Shown in pieces: positions 45,145 through 54,714 of a DNA stretch of 64,000 bases (its first letter is position 1; each line of letters opens with the position of its first letter). The DNA is taken from the NCBI RefSeq assembly GCF_918698115.1, contig NZ_CAKKLV010000003.1, forward strand, positions 124,001-188,000, in the 5' to 3' direction. A program made the position numbers and the translations under genes. A model generated the notes under the pieces. That model worked only from the letters and a program-made list of their open reading frames with translations, had not been told where the DNA came from and ran no database searches. The DNA is from Peribacillus sp. Bi96 (GTDB taxonomy: Bacteria; Bacillota; Bacilli; Bacillales; DSM-1321).

Positions 45145-45907
45145 TAAATATGCCTATTTCAATGGGCTAAAGGATGTACATCCATTGGAAAAGATGATTT
45201 TTGCACTCTCCCTTATGCTGTTTTCGTTAACGGTAAGGGATTTGGCCGTTTCGCTCATCACTTTTATGGTGATGAGCGCTTTAATCATTTTTGTGGCAAA
45301 AATCCCGCCTTCGTATTATCTAAAATTACTCTTATTACCAGGATTCTTTCTATTATCAGGCACACTTACCATCCTTTTTTCTATCTCCAGTACATTTACT
45401 TCGATACCGAATATTTGGTGGTCCTGGAAAGTCGGAAATTGGCAAATTTTCATCAGCGATGGCAGCATTGGTACAGTGATCAATTTGATCACTGTCGTAT
45501 TTAGCAGTATAAGCTGTTTATATTTCTTAACCTTGACTACACCCATTACCGTCATTCTATCCGTACTGCGAAAACTTAAAGTCCCTTCCTTATTGATCGA
45601 TTTAATAGAATTGACCTATCGCTTCATCTTTATTTTTTTAGATACAGCTTTGGCCATTCACTTAGCACAAGCTTCAAGACTGGGATATGGTTCGGTAAGG
45701 CAAGGCATTCGATCTCTCGGGTTACTAACCTCATCATTATTTTTGGGAGTATTCCAGCGCTCTGGGCAATTGACGATGGCCATGAACGCAAGAGGATATC
45801 AGGAGAACCTTTCTTATATCGAGGATACTTATACCTTTTCCTCACGCAATTGGCTGATCGCCATTGTAATACTAGGAAGCTTAATCCTTATTTATGGATA
45901 TATGTAA
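45131..45907 (+). CDS. cbiQ: Cobalt ECF transporter T component CbiQ
   Basis: A 258-residue membrane protein with four to five long hydrophobic segments and the coupling motifs HLAQASRLGYGSV (about 177-189) and MAMNARGYQ (about 216-224) that contact the ATPase. It overlaps cbiN by 14 nt. Confidence 0.93.
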   Translation: MLLIDKYAYFNGLKDVHPLEKMIFALSLMLFSLTVRDLAVSLITFMVMSALIIFVAKIPPSYYLKLLLLPGFFLLSGTLTILFSISSTFTSIPNIWWSWKVGNWQIFISDGSIGTVINLITVVFSSISCLYFLTLTTPITVILSVLRKLKVPSLLIDLIELTYRFIFIFLDTALAIHLAQASRLGYGSVRQGIRSLGLLTSSLFLGVFQRSGQLTMAMNARGYQENLSYIEDTYTFSSRNWLIAIVILGSLILIYGYM

Positions 45908-45925
45908 ATTGGAGGCAATTCAAAA

Positions 45926-46771
45926 ATGGAAGAGCATATTTTTAATATAGAAGGCCTCACCCACCGATTCGCAGATGGGACGTTTGCTTTAAAGGATCTA
46001 TCTGTAACGATTCAACAAGGTAAAAAAATTGCCTTATTAGGCAATAATGGAGCCGGTAAATCGACTCTATTCCTCCATTTAAATGGTCTTTTACAGCCTA
46101 CTGGAGGAACAGTCAGATTTAAGGGCAAGAAAATGAAATATGACCGTAAAGCATTATTATCCTTACGAAAACAAGTCGGAATCGTTTTTCAAGATCCCGA
46201 CTCCCAGCTTTTTTCCGCTAATGTTCAACAGGATATATCGTTTGGACCGATGAATTTAGGATGGGATAGAAATGTAGTCCAGGAGAAAGTGCAATGGGCG
46301 ATGGATCAAACGGAAGTAACGGAAATGAAAGACAAACCTACCCATTTTTTGAGCTTAGGGCAAAAAAAACGTGTCGCCATTGCCGGGGTACTTGCCATGG
46401 AACCCGATGTCTGGCTCTTAGACGAGCCTACCGCTGGATTAGATCCTTATTTCTCCAGACAGATCATGGCTCTGCTGGACAGTATCCACCACCCAGACAA
46501 AACGATAATTCTATCAACCCATGATGTTAATTTAGCCTATCAATGGGCTGATGAAGTCGTTGTCATGAACGATGGAAAGGTCATATACCAAGGGGACCCT
46601 GTATCCGTTTTTCATGATGAAGACATTTTGGTGAAGGCTCATCTCGAGAAGCCGTGGGTTTTTGAAATGTTTCAAGCCCTTCTTCAATCAAGAATACCCG
46701 GAGAAAAGGAACTTGTCCCAAGAACGAAGGAAGAGTTGCTAAAAAAAATCGAGACAGAAAAAATTTATTAA
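45926..46771 (+). CDS. cbiO: Cobalt ECF transporter ATPase CbiO
   Basis: A 281-residue ABC ATPase: Walker A LLGNNGAGKSTLF (about 36-48), Q-loop FQDPDSQLFS, signature SLGQKKR, Walker B VWLLDEPTAGLDP and the switch His in STHDVN. It energises cobalt uptake. GGAGG lies upstream of ATG. Last gene of cbiMNQO. Confidence 0.95.
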   Translation: MEEHIFNIEGLTHRFADGTFALKDLSVTIQQGKKIALLGNNGAGKSTLFLHLNGLLQPTGGTVRFKGKKMKYDRKALLSLRKQVGIVFQDPDSQLFSANVQQDISFGPMNLGWDRNVVQEKVQWAMDQTEVTEMKDKPTHFLSLGQKKRVAIAGVLAMEPDVWLLDEPTAGLDPYFSRQIMALLDSIHHPDKTIILSTHDVNLAYQWADEVVVMNDGKVIYQGDPVSVFHDEDILVKAHLEKPWVFEMFQALLQSRIPGEKELVPRTKEELLKKIETEKIY

Positions 46772-46773
46772 TT

Positions 46774-46813
46774 AAAAACCCCTAGCTTGTTTCATCATTC
46801 AAAAAGCTAGGGG
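46774..46813. terminator. Terminator between cbiO and the YozQ-like gene
   Basis: CCCCTAGCTT / AAGCTAGGGG. The T-run (TTTTTAATT) follows on the minus strand, so it best serves the minus-strand gene but can also stop cbiO transcripts. Confidence 0.75.
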
Positions 46814-46874
46814 ATTAAATCGTTATATTCTTAAAATATCAGACGAAAATTCTTGACCCTAATCAAAAAACAAG

Positions 46875-47096
46875 TCATTTCCTTTCTTCCTCAGATCCTT
46901 CTTTTTTAATCTCGATATCCTTTACGTTTACATCATCAATGACAGCTTTTATCTCGCCTTCCGCATAAGTATCCGAAACTTGTTCGTGGGTTGTAGCCAA
47001 TCCAGAAGATAAAGTATCTTCCCGTTTATAATCGCTGACATCATATGTTCTTCCTGCGATTTCTGAAGATTCATTTTTTGATTGCTTGCTATCCAT
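46875..47096 (-). CDS. YozQ-like (DUF4025) hypothetical protein
   Basis: A 73-residue, very hydrophilic acidic protein with SSEIAGRTYDVSDYKREDT and GLATTHEQVSDTYAEG, a pattern I associate with the YozQ/DUF4025 family of Bacillus. No cysteine, no signal peptide. The ATG chosen is 8 nt after GGGAG; a GTG three codons earlier overlaps the ribosome-binding site. Function unknown, possibly sporulation-related. Confidence 0.65.
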   Translation of the reverse strand: MDSKQSKNESSEIAGRTYDVSDYKREDTLSSGLATTHEQVSDTYAEGEIKAVIDDVNVKDIEIKKEGSEEERK

Positions 47097-47251
47097 GGTT
47101 TTCACTCCCAGTTTTCAAATTGTCCAATCATCGATTGACAGCAGTAATAGAGACAAAGGTATTTTGTGTAAAAAACAAAGCAATATTCAATAATGATAAA
47201 AAAAGGAGGAAAAAAGGCTGACTCTACTTATTTTCAATCAATTGATTTCAC

Positions 47252-47299
47252 AAAAAAAACTTACAAGCAAAATCCCTTCTCAAGGACTTTACATGTAAG
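47252..47299 (-). terminator. Terminator of the sodium/alanine symporter gene
   Basis: CTTACA...TGTAAG with inner pairing of GTCCTT and AAGGGAT, followed on the minus strand by eight T. Confidence 0.8.
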
Positions 47300-47311
47300 C
47301 TTAATAAGAGG

Positions 47312-48739
47312 TTAGGCCTCCTTCTTCACATCCATATTATCGTTTGGGTCACCCCAACATTCCACATTCTTCAAACCTTTAATATTGTTCACATGGAAGA
47401 CAGGATTTTTCCCACTTTTCTTTTGCTTTTGATAATCCGCCAGTGCAGCAAATGCAATCTTCCCTAGTAATGCTATGGCTATCAGGTTGATAATGGCCAT
47501 AAGGGCCATCAGCAAGTCAGCCAGTCCCCAAACAAATTTCAGTGAGGCAAGCGAACCGAATATCACCATCCCTACAACTGCGATACGATAGATGTTTAAC
47601 CAAACCTTATTTTCATTGATGAAGCCGATGTTCGACTCCCCATAATAATAGTTACCCACAATGGAACTAAAGGCGAATAACAGTACAATGATGGCAAGGA
47701 AAATACCAGCCCAAGATCCCAATGCGGTTCCAAGGGCATTTTGGGTAAGGACGATTCCATCCGTTTCCTTCGATGTATAAAGACCTGAAAACAAAATGAT
47801 GAAGGCAGTCGAACTGCAAATGATGAGCGTATCGACAAAAACACCTAGAGACTGAATGAGACCTTGTTTGACAGGATGACTGACATCAGCTGTCGCGCCA
47901 GCATTAGGTGCACTACCCATCCCGGCTTCATTTGAAAACAAGCCGCGCTTGATTCCTTGCATCATGGCTGCTCCCAGTACTCCGCCAGCCACTTCTTTTA
48001 TTCCATCGAATGCACTTTCAAAGATCAAAGCAAAAACACTCGGTAACTCGGTAATATTCATGATGATGATGATCAACGCCACTATCACATATGCTCCTGC
48101 CATGATGGGAACGATTACTTCAGATACCTTTGCAATCATTTTGATCCCGCCAAAAATGATGACAGCCGTTACGATAGCCAGGATGATAGCCGTAACCCAC
48201 TTTTCAATTCCAAATGATTCGTTGAATGCGCTTGTAATCGTATTGGCTTGTACCGAATTGAAAGCAAGTCCAAATGTAAGCGAAATCAACACAGCGAACG
48301 TGATCCCCATCCAACGGGCATTCAATGCTTTTTCCATATAATAGGCAGGACCGCCACGGAATGCATCCCCATCCTTGACCTTATAGATTTGAGCAAGTGT
48401 ACTTTCAATAAAAGCCGAAGCAGCTCCGATCAGTGCTATTAACCACATCCAGAAAACGGCTCCCGGACCTCCCATCGTGATTGCGATGGCAACACCTGCA
48501 AGGTTACCCGTTCCTACCCGCGATGCCGTGCTTATGCAAAATGCCTGAAACGATGTCACACCTTTTTTATCAGCTGTGGCCCCTTCGCCCAATAGCCTGA
48601 ACATTTCCCCTACCATTCTGAATTGGACAAACTTCGTGCGGACGGAAAAATAAAGACCCAATCCAATCAACATGATGATCAATATGGAAGACCATAACAC
48701 ATCATTTGTCTCACTAATAAATTTTTCTAACATCTCCAT
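47312..48739 (-). CDS. Alanine/glycine:cation symporter (AlsT family)
   Basis: A 475-residue sodium:amino acid symporter: N-terminal LGLYFSVRTKFVQFR, then FQAFCISTASRVGTGNLAGV (about 65-84), GGPGAVFWMWLIALIGAASA, and MMQGIKRGLFSNEAGMGSAPNAGA split in two halves by a loop. About ten to eleven membrane segments. AGCS-family proteins take up alanine, glycine or glutamine with Na+. Monocistronic, with its own terminator. Confidence 0.93.
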   Translation of the reverse strand: MEMLEKFISETNDVLWSSILIIMLIGLGLYFSVRTKFVQFRMVGEMFRLLGEGATADKKGVTSFQAFCISTASRVGTGNLAGVAIAITMGGPGAVFWMWLIALIGAASAFIESTLAQIYKVKDGDAFRGGPAYYMEKALNARWMGITFAVLISLTFGLAFNSVQANTITSAFNESFGIEKWVTAIILAIVTAVIIFGGIKMIAKVSEVIVPIMAGAYVIVALIIIIMNITELPSVFALIFESAFDGIKEVAGGVLGAAMMQGIKRGLFSNEAGMGSAPNAGATADVSHPVKQGLIQSLGVFVDTLIICSSTAFIILFSGLYTSKETDGIVLTQNALGTALGSWAGIFLAIIVLLFAFSSIVGNYYYGESNIGFINENKVWLNIYRIAVVGMVIFGSLASLKFVWGLADLLMALMAIINLIAIALLGKIAFAALADYQKQKKSGKNPVFHVNNIKGLKNVECWGDPNDNMDVKKEA

Positions 48740-49068
48740 TAAAACAAACCCCTCTACTTAACTCTAAATATTATTTCAAAAACATATACAACTATAATTT
48801 ATTTCCCGATTCATTAGGGAGATAAACAAATGAAGCCCATAAAAAAAGGAAATTCCAGAATGAATCTCCAATACAATAATATATTATATCCTAACTCACA
48901 TTTTTTTTCATTCATGATTTGGTGGAATCAACCGAAAAAATATAATATTTCAATATCATTCTCTAATGATAATAATCTTTCTGACTCACTTCATTTAACA
49001 TTCACTACAACGTTAAATAAATTCCATTGTTATCCTTAATATTCAAAAACATCTTAGATATAGTGCAT
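48740..49068. other. Intergenic stretch, no gene seen
   Basis: AT-rich sequence upstream of the symporter, presumably holding its promoter. A 69-codon plus-strand frame starting at 48830 is not convincing. Confidence 0.5.
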
Positions 49069-49070
49069 AA

Positions 49071-49111
49071 AAGCCTCACACGTCCCGATTCCAGGTTATC
49101 ATGCGAGGCTT
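49071..49111 (-). terminator. Terminator of the acyl-CoA ligase operon
   Basis: AAGCCTCGCA-type stem: AAGCCTC / GAGGCTT with a long loop, followed on the minus strand by TTTTATG; about 95 nt beyond the ligase stop. Confidence 0.65.
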
Positions 49112-49205
49112 ATTTTGCATTCATCTGCTCTATCTTATATTCTGGTTTGCTGTAGGTCTCAATGTTGAAATTAGGCTTTTTTATGATATCCTTGTTCTGC
49201 CTCTC

Positions 49206-50780
49206 CTAGATGGTTGGAATACCTTGTGCAAACATCTTTCTTAATTCTTTCTTGTCAATCTTTCCAATCGGCGTTAATGGAAACTTATCAATAAAATAGG
49301 CTACTTTAGGAACCATATACTTAGAGGTTCTTTGTTTGCAGAAATCAATTAATTCCTCACTAGTACAGGTCAATCCTTCTCGCAGTGTTACCACGACACA
49401 AACTACTTCTCCCCAATCTGGATGGGGAACGCCTATGCAAGCACTTAATGCAACAGAAGGGTGCTGGTTCACCACTCGTTCCACTTCTGAAGAATATACA
49501 TTCATCCCGCCTGTAATGATCATATCTTTCTTCCTATCTACAATATAAAGGTAACCGCTTTCATCCCATTTACCAATATCACCAGTGTAGAACCAACCAT
49601 CACGGATGTATTCTTGGGTAAGATCAGGTCTTTGATAATAGCCTACCATCATTGCTGGTGATTTTACGATAATTTCTCCAAACTCGGATGGTTTTACATC
49701 ATTTCCATCCTTATCAATCAGTCGAACTTCGGTGAAAATGCACGGTTTTCCACAGCTTTTCAAAATTTCCGAATTGTTATGATAAGCCCATAAATGAGCG
49801 CTTTTCGATAGTCTGGTAATGACAATATTACACTCTGTCATGCCGTATTGCTGGCGCATGATAGGCCCGAATACTTCAAAAGCTTCTTTAAGGCGCTTTT
49901 GTGAAATTGGTGACGCGCCGTAGAAGATATTGCGCATGGAGCTCATATCATATTCCATCTTCTTTGTCTGATCAAGGAGTCTGTATAACATTGTCGGTAC
50001 CATGAATGTCGTCGTAATTTTATGTTCCTTTATCGCCTGTATGAATGCTGCAGCGTCAAATGAGCCCATCACATAGACATGGACGCCCGAAACAAGGGAT
50101 CTCCAAAGTAATGAACCGGCAGAATGCACAATTGGCGTACTTATCAATACCCGGTCTCGGTCGTCTAGCGGGTCTTCGATAGCCGCAGAAAGTATGGCGG
50201 CGCCGAGTCCTTTCTGGGAATGCATGACGCCTTTGGGTGTACCCGTCGTCCCGCCTGTGTATGACAGAAGGGCAATGTCTTTTGCTTCAGCTAATGGCAA
50301 GTCCATATTTTTTATTTCACCGGGCCATTGAAACTGTTCAAACTCCTCCGGATAATTAATATTAAATCCAGGAAGCCCAATGATATGGACACCGTCCTTC
50401 TTCATTTCTTCGAAATACTCAAATAAGGTGTCAAAGTGTGTCTGGGTAGCTATTATGACCACTTCTGGTTTTGCTTCCTTTAAAATGAATTTTATTTCTC
50501 GTTTCCCCAGTTTTTCACTTAATGGTACTAGGGTAGCTCCACATTGCTGGATAGCCAAACCAAACATCACACTTTCCAAACTGTTTGGAATGATAGACGC
50601 TATGCGGACACCCCTTCCTGCACCCAAGCGAAGTAAATAAGAAGAGATAAGTTCTGTTTTTCTCCATAACTCTTCGTAAGTTATCGTTTCTCCGTTTGGC
50701 AACAAGGTAATGGCCGGCAGTTCTCCAAATCGTTTCATTCCTTTATTCAACAGTGACTGAAATGTCAACTTATTCAGCAC
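49206..50780 (-). CDS. Acyl-CoA synthetase, class I adenylate-forming (GTG start)
   Basis: A 524-residue ANL ligase: AMP/phosphate loop LLSYTGGTTGTPKGVMHS (about 176-193), YGMTECNIV (about 313), GWFYTGDIGKWDE and DRKKDMIITGGMNVYS hinge, then the catalytic Lys in LTPIGKIDKKEL. It activates a carboxylic acid to its CoA ester. The GTG start, after GGGAGG, overlaps the dehydrogenase end by 7 nt. Co-transcription with an acyl-CoA dehydrogenase points to catabolism of a fatty or aryl-aliphatic acid; the substrate is not evident. Confidence 0.9.
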   Translation of the reverse strand: MLNKLTFQSLLNKGMKRFGELPAITLLPNGETITYEELWRKTELISSYLLRLGAGRGVRIASIIPNSLESVMFGLAIQQCGATLVPLSEKLGKREIKFILKEAKPEVVIIATQTHFDTLFEYFEEMKKDGVHIIGLPGFNINYPEEFEQFQWPGEIKNMDLPLAEAKDIALLSYTGGTTGTPKGVMHSQKGLGAAILSAAIEDPLDDRDRVLISTPIVHSAGSLLWRSLVSGVHVYVMGSFDAAAFIQAIKEHKITTTFMVPTMLYRLLDQTKKMEYDMSSMRNIFYGASPISQKRLKEAFEVFGPIMRQQYGMTECNIVITRLSKSAHLWAYHNNSEILKSCGKPCIFTEVRLIDKDGNDVKPSEFGEIIVKSPAMMVGYYQRPDLTQEYIRDGWFYTGDIGKWDESGYLYIVDRKKDMIITGGMNVYSSEVERVVNQHPSVALSACIGVPHPDWGEVVCVVVTLREGLTCTSEELIDFCKQRTSKYMVPKVAYFIDKFPLTPIGKIDKKELRKMFAQGIPTI

Positions 50781-51982
50781 GGATCATTTCCTCCCTCGAT
50801 AATGCATTTCCCTTTTAATAATGCTTTGGCAATTGTATTTTTTTGAATTTCTGAGGTTCCGCTTAATATCCGATACATTCGTGCACTCCTGTACATCTTT
50901 TCTACTGGATGCCCTTTTACCAAGCCTTTAGAGCCAAAGATTTGGATAGCCTTATCGGCCACACGGCTATTTACTTCTGAAGCAAACAGTTTAGCCATGG
51001 AGGTGCCTGCCCGATCTTCTTGTCCTTGATCGATTTTTTCAACCACATCATAGACCATGCACTTTGCCGCGTAGATTTCCGTCGCCATTTCTGCGAGCAT
51101 ATGCTGAATTGCCTGGAAGTCACCGATAGGCCGGCCGAATTGGACTCGCTTTTTAGCATGTTCAATAGATAAATTGAGAAGGTGTTGAGCCATCCCGATG
51201 AAGCCGGCCGCATGGGAAGCGCGATTTGTGTTTATTCTTTTCAATCCGAGCAGTAACCCTTTTCCTCTTTCTCCGATTATATTGGCGGCAGGAACTCGAC
51301 ATTGATTAAAATTCAATTCAGCATGTATGCGTTCTCCTGATAGTGGGACTTGAATGTCTCCTAGTTCAAACCCCGAATGATGGGGTGTTTTTTTATCTAC
51401 CAGGAAAGCAGTGATTCTATCTTCTTTTTCTCCTTTCTGAGTTTCTTTCGCTATGACAATGGCGAAATCAGCATAGGGGGCCGCACTGATAAAATGCTTT
51501 TTACCATTTAATATATACTCATTCCCGTCTTTAACGGCTGTTGTTTCGATAGCAAAAGCATCTGATCCAGCATTTGGTTCTGTAAGGGCAAAGCAGCAGC
51601 TAGCTTCTCCCGTCACCACGGGCATCACATATTTTTCTATTTGCTCCTGTGTAAAACTTTCCAACATCTGACCAATTCTTAGCGGCCCGCCAACCTCCCC
51701 TATAACCTGCCCCCATAAAACCGCTCCGGAACGGGCCAATTCTTCCTTAAACATGCATAGCCCTTTTAAGCTAACATCTTGTCCCCCATATTTTTCAGGG
51801 AGGTTAATCCCGTAAAAGCCCAATTCCCTGGAGCGTTTTCTTACCCATTGTATGGCTTCCATCGGGATATCCTCTTCAGCGTTTAATTCATGCTCCTGTT
51901 CGTAGGGAAGCAATTCATTTTGAATAAAATCCTGTAACTTTGTTTGAAGCACCTCTAATTTCTCTTCCTTCATAGTTACCAT
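50774..51982 (-). CDS. Acyl-CoA dehydrogenase
   Basis: A 402-residue FAD-dependent dehydrogenase: CFALTEPNAGSDAFAIETTA (about 130-149), HFISAAPYADFAIV, RVQFGRPIGDFQAIQHMLAEM (about 279-299) and RMYRILSGTSEIQKNTIAK at the C-terminus, where the catalytic Glu would be E-I-Q-type positioned or absent. It introduces an alpha-beta double bond into an acyl-CoA made by the ligase it overlaps. GGGG is 6 nt before ATG. Confidence 0.92.
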   Translation of the reverse strand: MVTMKEEKLEVLQTKLQDFIQNELLPYEQEHELNAEEDIPMEAIQWVRKRSRELGFYGINLPEKYGGQDVSLKGLCMFKEELARSGAVLWGQVIGEVGGPLRIGQMLESFTQEQIEKYVMPVVTGEASCCFALTEPNAGSDAFAIETTAVKDGNEYILNGKKHFISAAPYADFAIVIAKETQKGEKEDRITAFLVDKKTPHHSGFELGDIQVPLSGERIHAELNFNQCRVPAANIIGERGKGLLLGLKRINTNRASHAAGFIGMAQHLLNLSIEHAKKRVQFGRPIGDFQAIQHMLAEMATEIYAAKCMVYDVVEKIDQGQEDRAGTSMAKLFASEVNSRVADKAIQIFGSKGLVKGHPVEKMYRSARMYRILSGTSEIQKNTIAKALLKGKCIIEGGNDPC

Positions 51983-52150
51983 AGTTTTCCCCTTTCACCT
52001 TTGAATTTTGCATTTAATTTAATATTCAAAATGTTATAAAATTAATTTTAAATGTAAATTATATTTAAGTAAATTAAAGAAATATGATACAAACATAAGA
52101 AATATTGATGTAAATACAAAAAATATTAGTTTCCCAATCACTATAGGAAA

Positions 52151-53056
52151 CTAATATTTAAGAGTAGTGTAGAATTCGAGACATTTAATAAACTCTCTTG
52201 CAGCTTTTGAAAAATGTTGCTTCTTAGAGCGAACGTAACCGAATTCCATTGAATTATTTTCTAGCTCCACCAAAGGAATAGCCACAAGTTCCCCGCTTAG
52301 GAAATAGGGATCGCTGTTAATTCCAATATCATACGAAAAGGAAATGGCTAATCCTTCAGCGACCGTTTTTTTGATAATCTCTGTATTATTTGTGAAAAAC
52401 AAAATATTCATCTCACCGTATAGAGTAAAAAATTCTTTAATAAATGTCTTCATTCTTGGTCCATTGTAGACGACTAAATCTTGGTCCAGCAACTCTTGTG
52501 GGGTTATGCTTTTCCGGTTCACTAGAGGGGAATTCTTACTGACCGACACAATTACTTTTGCTTCCATTAGGGGCTGAAATTCCAACTCATTTTCTTTCGG
52601 TCTAACCTTTGGAATATTTAATAGTCCGATGTCTATCTTATCATTCAGTATATCTTCGGTTATCTCTTGTCCCCCTTTCTCTTCAATCATAATTTTCACC
52701 TCGGGATACTTCTTCTTAAATAACGCTAATGATTTAGGTAAAACCGTAAGAAATAAACCTTGTGTAGATGATAGGCGTAACTCTTTTTCCATCGTATCTG
52801 AATGTATTTGGGCACTGTCTCTTATTTCTTCCAATTTGCTTAATACTTCAAGAGCTTTCTGGATGATTTCCTTTCCATCTTCTGTAGGTATGGTTCCTAA
52901 TCGTGACCTCTTGAAGATTTTTATACCTAATTCCTTCTCCAAACTCGTAATGGCCATGCTGATTCCAGATTGAGAGATATGAAGGCTTTCTGAAGCCGTG
53001 GAAATCGAGTTAACCTCGGCTACCTTAATGATATATTCCAATTGTTCAATATTCAT
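52151..53056 (-). CDS. LysR-family transcriptional regulator
   Basis: A 301-residue LTTR: winged helix MNIEQLEYIIKVAEVNSIST with SQSGISMAITSLEKELG recognition region, then a periplasmic-binding-protein-like effector domain. AGAAGGAGA precedes ATG. Encoded on the same strand between the MFS permease and the acyl-CoA genes, it probably regulates one or both; the effector may be the transported acid or its CoA ester. Confidence 0.9.
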   Translation of the reverse strand: MNIEQLEYIIKVAEVNSISTASESLHISQSGISMAITSLEKELGIKIFKRSRLGTIPTEDGKEIIQKALEVLSKLEEIRDSAQIHSDTMEKELRLSSTQGLFLTVLPKSLALFKKKYPEVKIMIEEKGGQEITEDILNDKIDIGLLNIPKVRPKENELEFQPLMEAKVIVSVSKNSPLVNRKSITPQELLDQDLVVYNGPRMKTFIKEFFTLYGEMNILFFTNNTEIIKKTVAEGLAISFSYDIGINSDPYFLSGELVAIPLVELENNSMEFGYVRSKKQHFSKAAREFIKCLEFYTTLKY

Positions 53057-53180
53057 GGTTCATTCTCCTTCTATCCTATTACAAATATAATACCTCTAAC
53101 AGAAAGCCCTTTCAATTATAGAGAAGGAGAATCAGAACCCATCACAATGTCTGTACCAAAGCAGGACTCCATTCCTAATT

Positions 53181-54419
53181 TTAAACTATGGTAGTTGTTT
53201 TTTCGTATTCTTTAGCTGGCTGTGCCCGATTATTTTTAATAGATACGGCAACAACCATTCCCAATAGCGCCGTTATCACCAAAAACAGGAAAGCTGCATT
53301 ATAGGAGTCATTAAACAAACTGATAATCAAACCGAGGGCTAAAGGAGAAATCGCACCTGCAATTTGACCGGCAAAAGTTACGAGTCCGGAGGCAGAGCCC
53401 GTAAGTTCCTTTGGTGAGTATTTTATGATGATCGTGTATAGAACGGTTCCAAAGAAGGACAGCGCTACGGAGTTGAGAGTGAGATAAGTGATGATAAGTG
53501 CTATAGACGTGGCGTTAGACATTAAAAAGAGAAAAATTGCCGATAATAAAGCACCTGCAGCGGCAAGATACTTCTCCCGGTTAGCCATATGCTTATCCAG
53601 AAGCCAACCACTTACATTAAACATCAAGAAACCAAAAATATAAGGGATTGCCAATAAACCCCCGGCTGCTATTAAATCAACCCCTTTTTCCTTAACCAAA
53701 TATATAGGCATCCAAGTGATCAGACCATAGTTGATAATATTTGATATAAACTTGAAAGTTATGAGTTTCCAAATGTTTTCGATTTTAAATAAAAGTTTCA
53801 GAGCAACCTTTTTTTGTTTCGGTTTGTCTGTTTTAACCTCTTGAGTTTCTTGAGGCTTTAGAATGAACCAAATTCCGAAAGAAATTAATATCCCTAGAAT
53901 TCCAGCAATGGTAAACATGCCCCTCCAACCGAAAGCCACCACCATGGAAGCGGCAAGTGCAGTACCTAATATCCCGCCAATATTCTGGGCAGACAAGAAA
54001 AACGAATTTGCCCGGCCCCGTTCTTCTTCCGGGAAGTTATCTCTTATAGTGGACATACTGGCAGGATAGAAAGGCCCTTCACCTAACCCGAACAGAAAAC
54101 GGATGAATATTAAAGACATAAATGACCAAGCAAACCCCGACATTACCGTGAACAAAGACCAACTGAATAAAGAAACAGTAACCATGACTCTGGCTCCGTA
54201 CTTATCGGTCATCCATCCACCAAGCGGTTGCATGAGAGAGTAACTAACAAAAAATATACTGATTAAAAAACCTGTCTGGGACGTATTGAGATGAAACTCA
54301 TCTGCAATTGGAATAATACCGACATTTATGGCAACACGATCAAAAAAGCTTAAAATCATTCCAACAAATAATAGGCCGCTAATCATTAATTTTCGTTTCT
54401 TACTTGCATACAGCTGCAT
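53181..54419 (-). CDS. MFS transporter, anion:cation symporter (ACS) type
   Basis: A 412-residue 12-helix permease: FFDRVAINVGIIPIADEFHL in TM1 and loop, GGWMTDKYGARVM (about 66-78), RFLFGLGEGPFYPASMSTIR in TM4, all ACS-family signs. It likely imports an organic anion used by the acyl-CoA ligase/dehydrogenase or under LysR control. A cre-like site lies 47-60 nt upstream of ATG. Confidence 0.87.
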   Translation of the reverse strand: MQLYASKKRKLMISGLLFVGMILSFFDRVAINVGIIPIADEFHLNTSQTGFLISIFFVSYSLMQPLGGWMTDKYGARVMVTVSLFSWSLFTVMSGFAWSFMSLIFIRFLFGLGEGPFYPASMSTIRDNFPEEERGRANSFFLSAQNIGGILGTALAASMVVAFGWRGMFTIAGILGILISFGIWFILKPQETQEVKTDKPKQKKVALKLLFKIENIWKLITFKFISNIINYGLITWMPIYLVKEKGVDLIAAGGLLAIPYIFGFLMFNVSGWLLDKHMANREKYLAAAGALLSAIFLFLMSNATSIALIITYLTLNSVALSFFGTVLYTIIIKYSPKELTGSASGLVTFAGQIAGAISPLALGLIISLFNDSYNAAFLFLVITALLGMVVAVSIKNNRAQPAKEYEKTTTIV

Positions 54420-54465
54420 TCCCCATCACTCCATCTTTTTATATTTCCACAAAACTCCCCCTTGA

Positions 54466-54479
54466 AGGAAGCGCTTACA
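54466..54479 (-). promoter_or_regulatory. Possible cre site of the MFS gene
   Basis: AGGAAGCGCTTACA fits the CcpA consensus core (GNAAGCGCTTNCA) and lies close upstream of the permease start, as expected for catabolite repression. Confidence 0.45.
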
Positions 54480-54555
54480 ATCCCTTTCAAATTACAAGAC
54501 TTGAAATTTTTCTGTTTATGGTTATTGATTATTGTTCTGTGACTTTTAGGAGCGT

Positions 54556-54582
54556 TTCATTCATTAAAAAACAATGAATGAA
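54556..54582. repeat. Perfect inverted repeat upstream of the MFS gene
   Basis: TTCATTCATT / AATGAATGAA, 10-bp arms and a 7-nt spacer, about 140-160 nt upstream of the MFS start. Operator or remnant; no T-run for termination. Confidence 0.5.
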
Positions 54583-54714
54583 TTTATTAAAACGAAACAG
54601 GATGCCTACAGGATTAATTGATACATTCAAACCCATGAGACTATATATTAGACTCGTGGGTACAGATATTGGTCACCGATCCATCCTGCTTACAGAATAT
54701 AAAGCGATTGATTA

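Noticed and set aside
48830-49039. 69-codon plus-strand ORF with GGGAGA before its ATG
   Set aside because: Composition is that of random AT-rich DNA (many Asn, Ser and Phe), it matches no family I know, and it sits in the symporter's upstream region.
54631-54661. ACCCATGAG / CTCGTGGGT inverted repeat as terminator
   Set aside because: The stem is imperfect with a long loop and lacks a proper T-run; it lies downstream of a pseudogene, so function cannot be supported.
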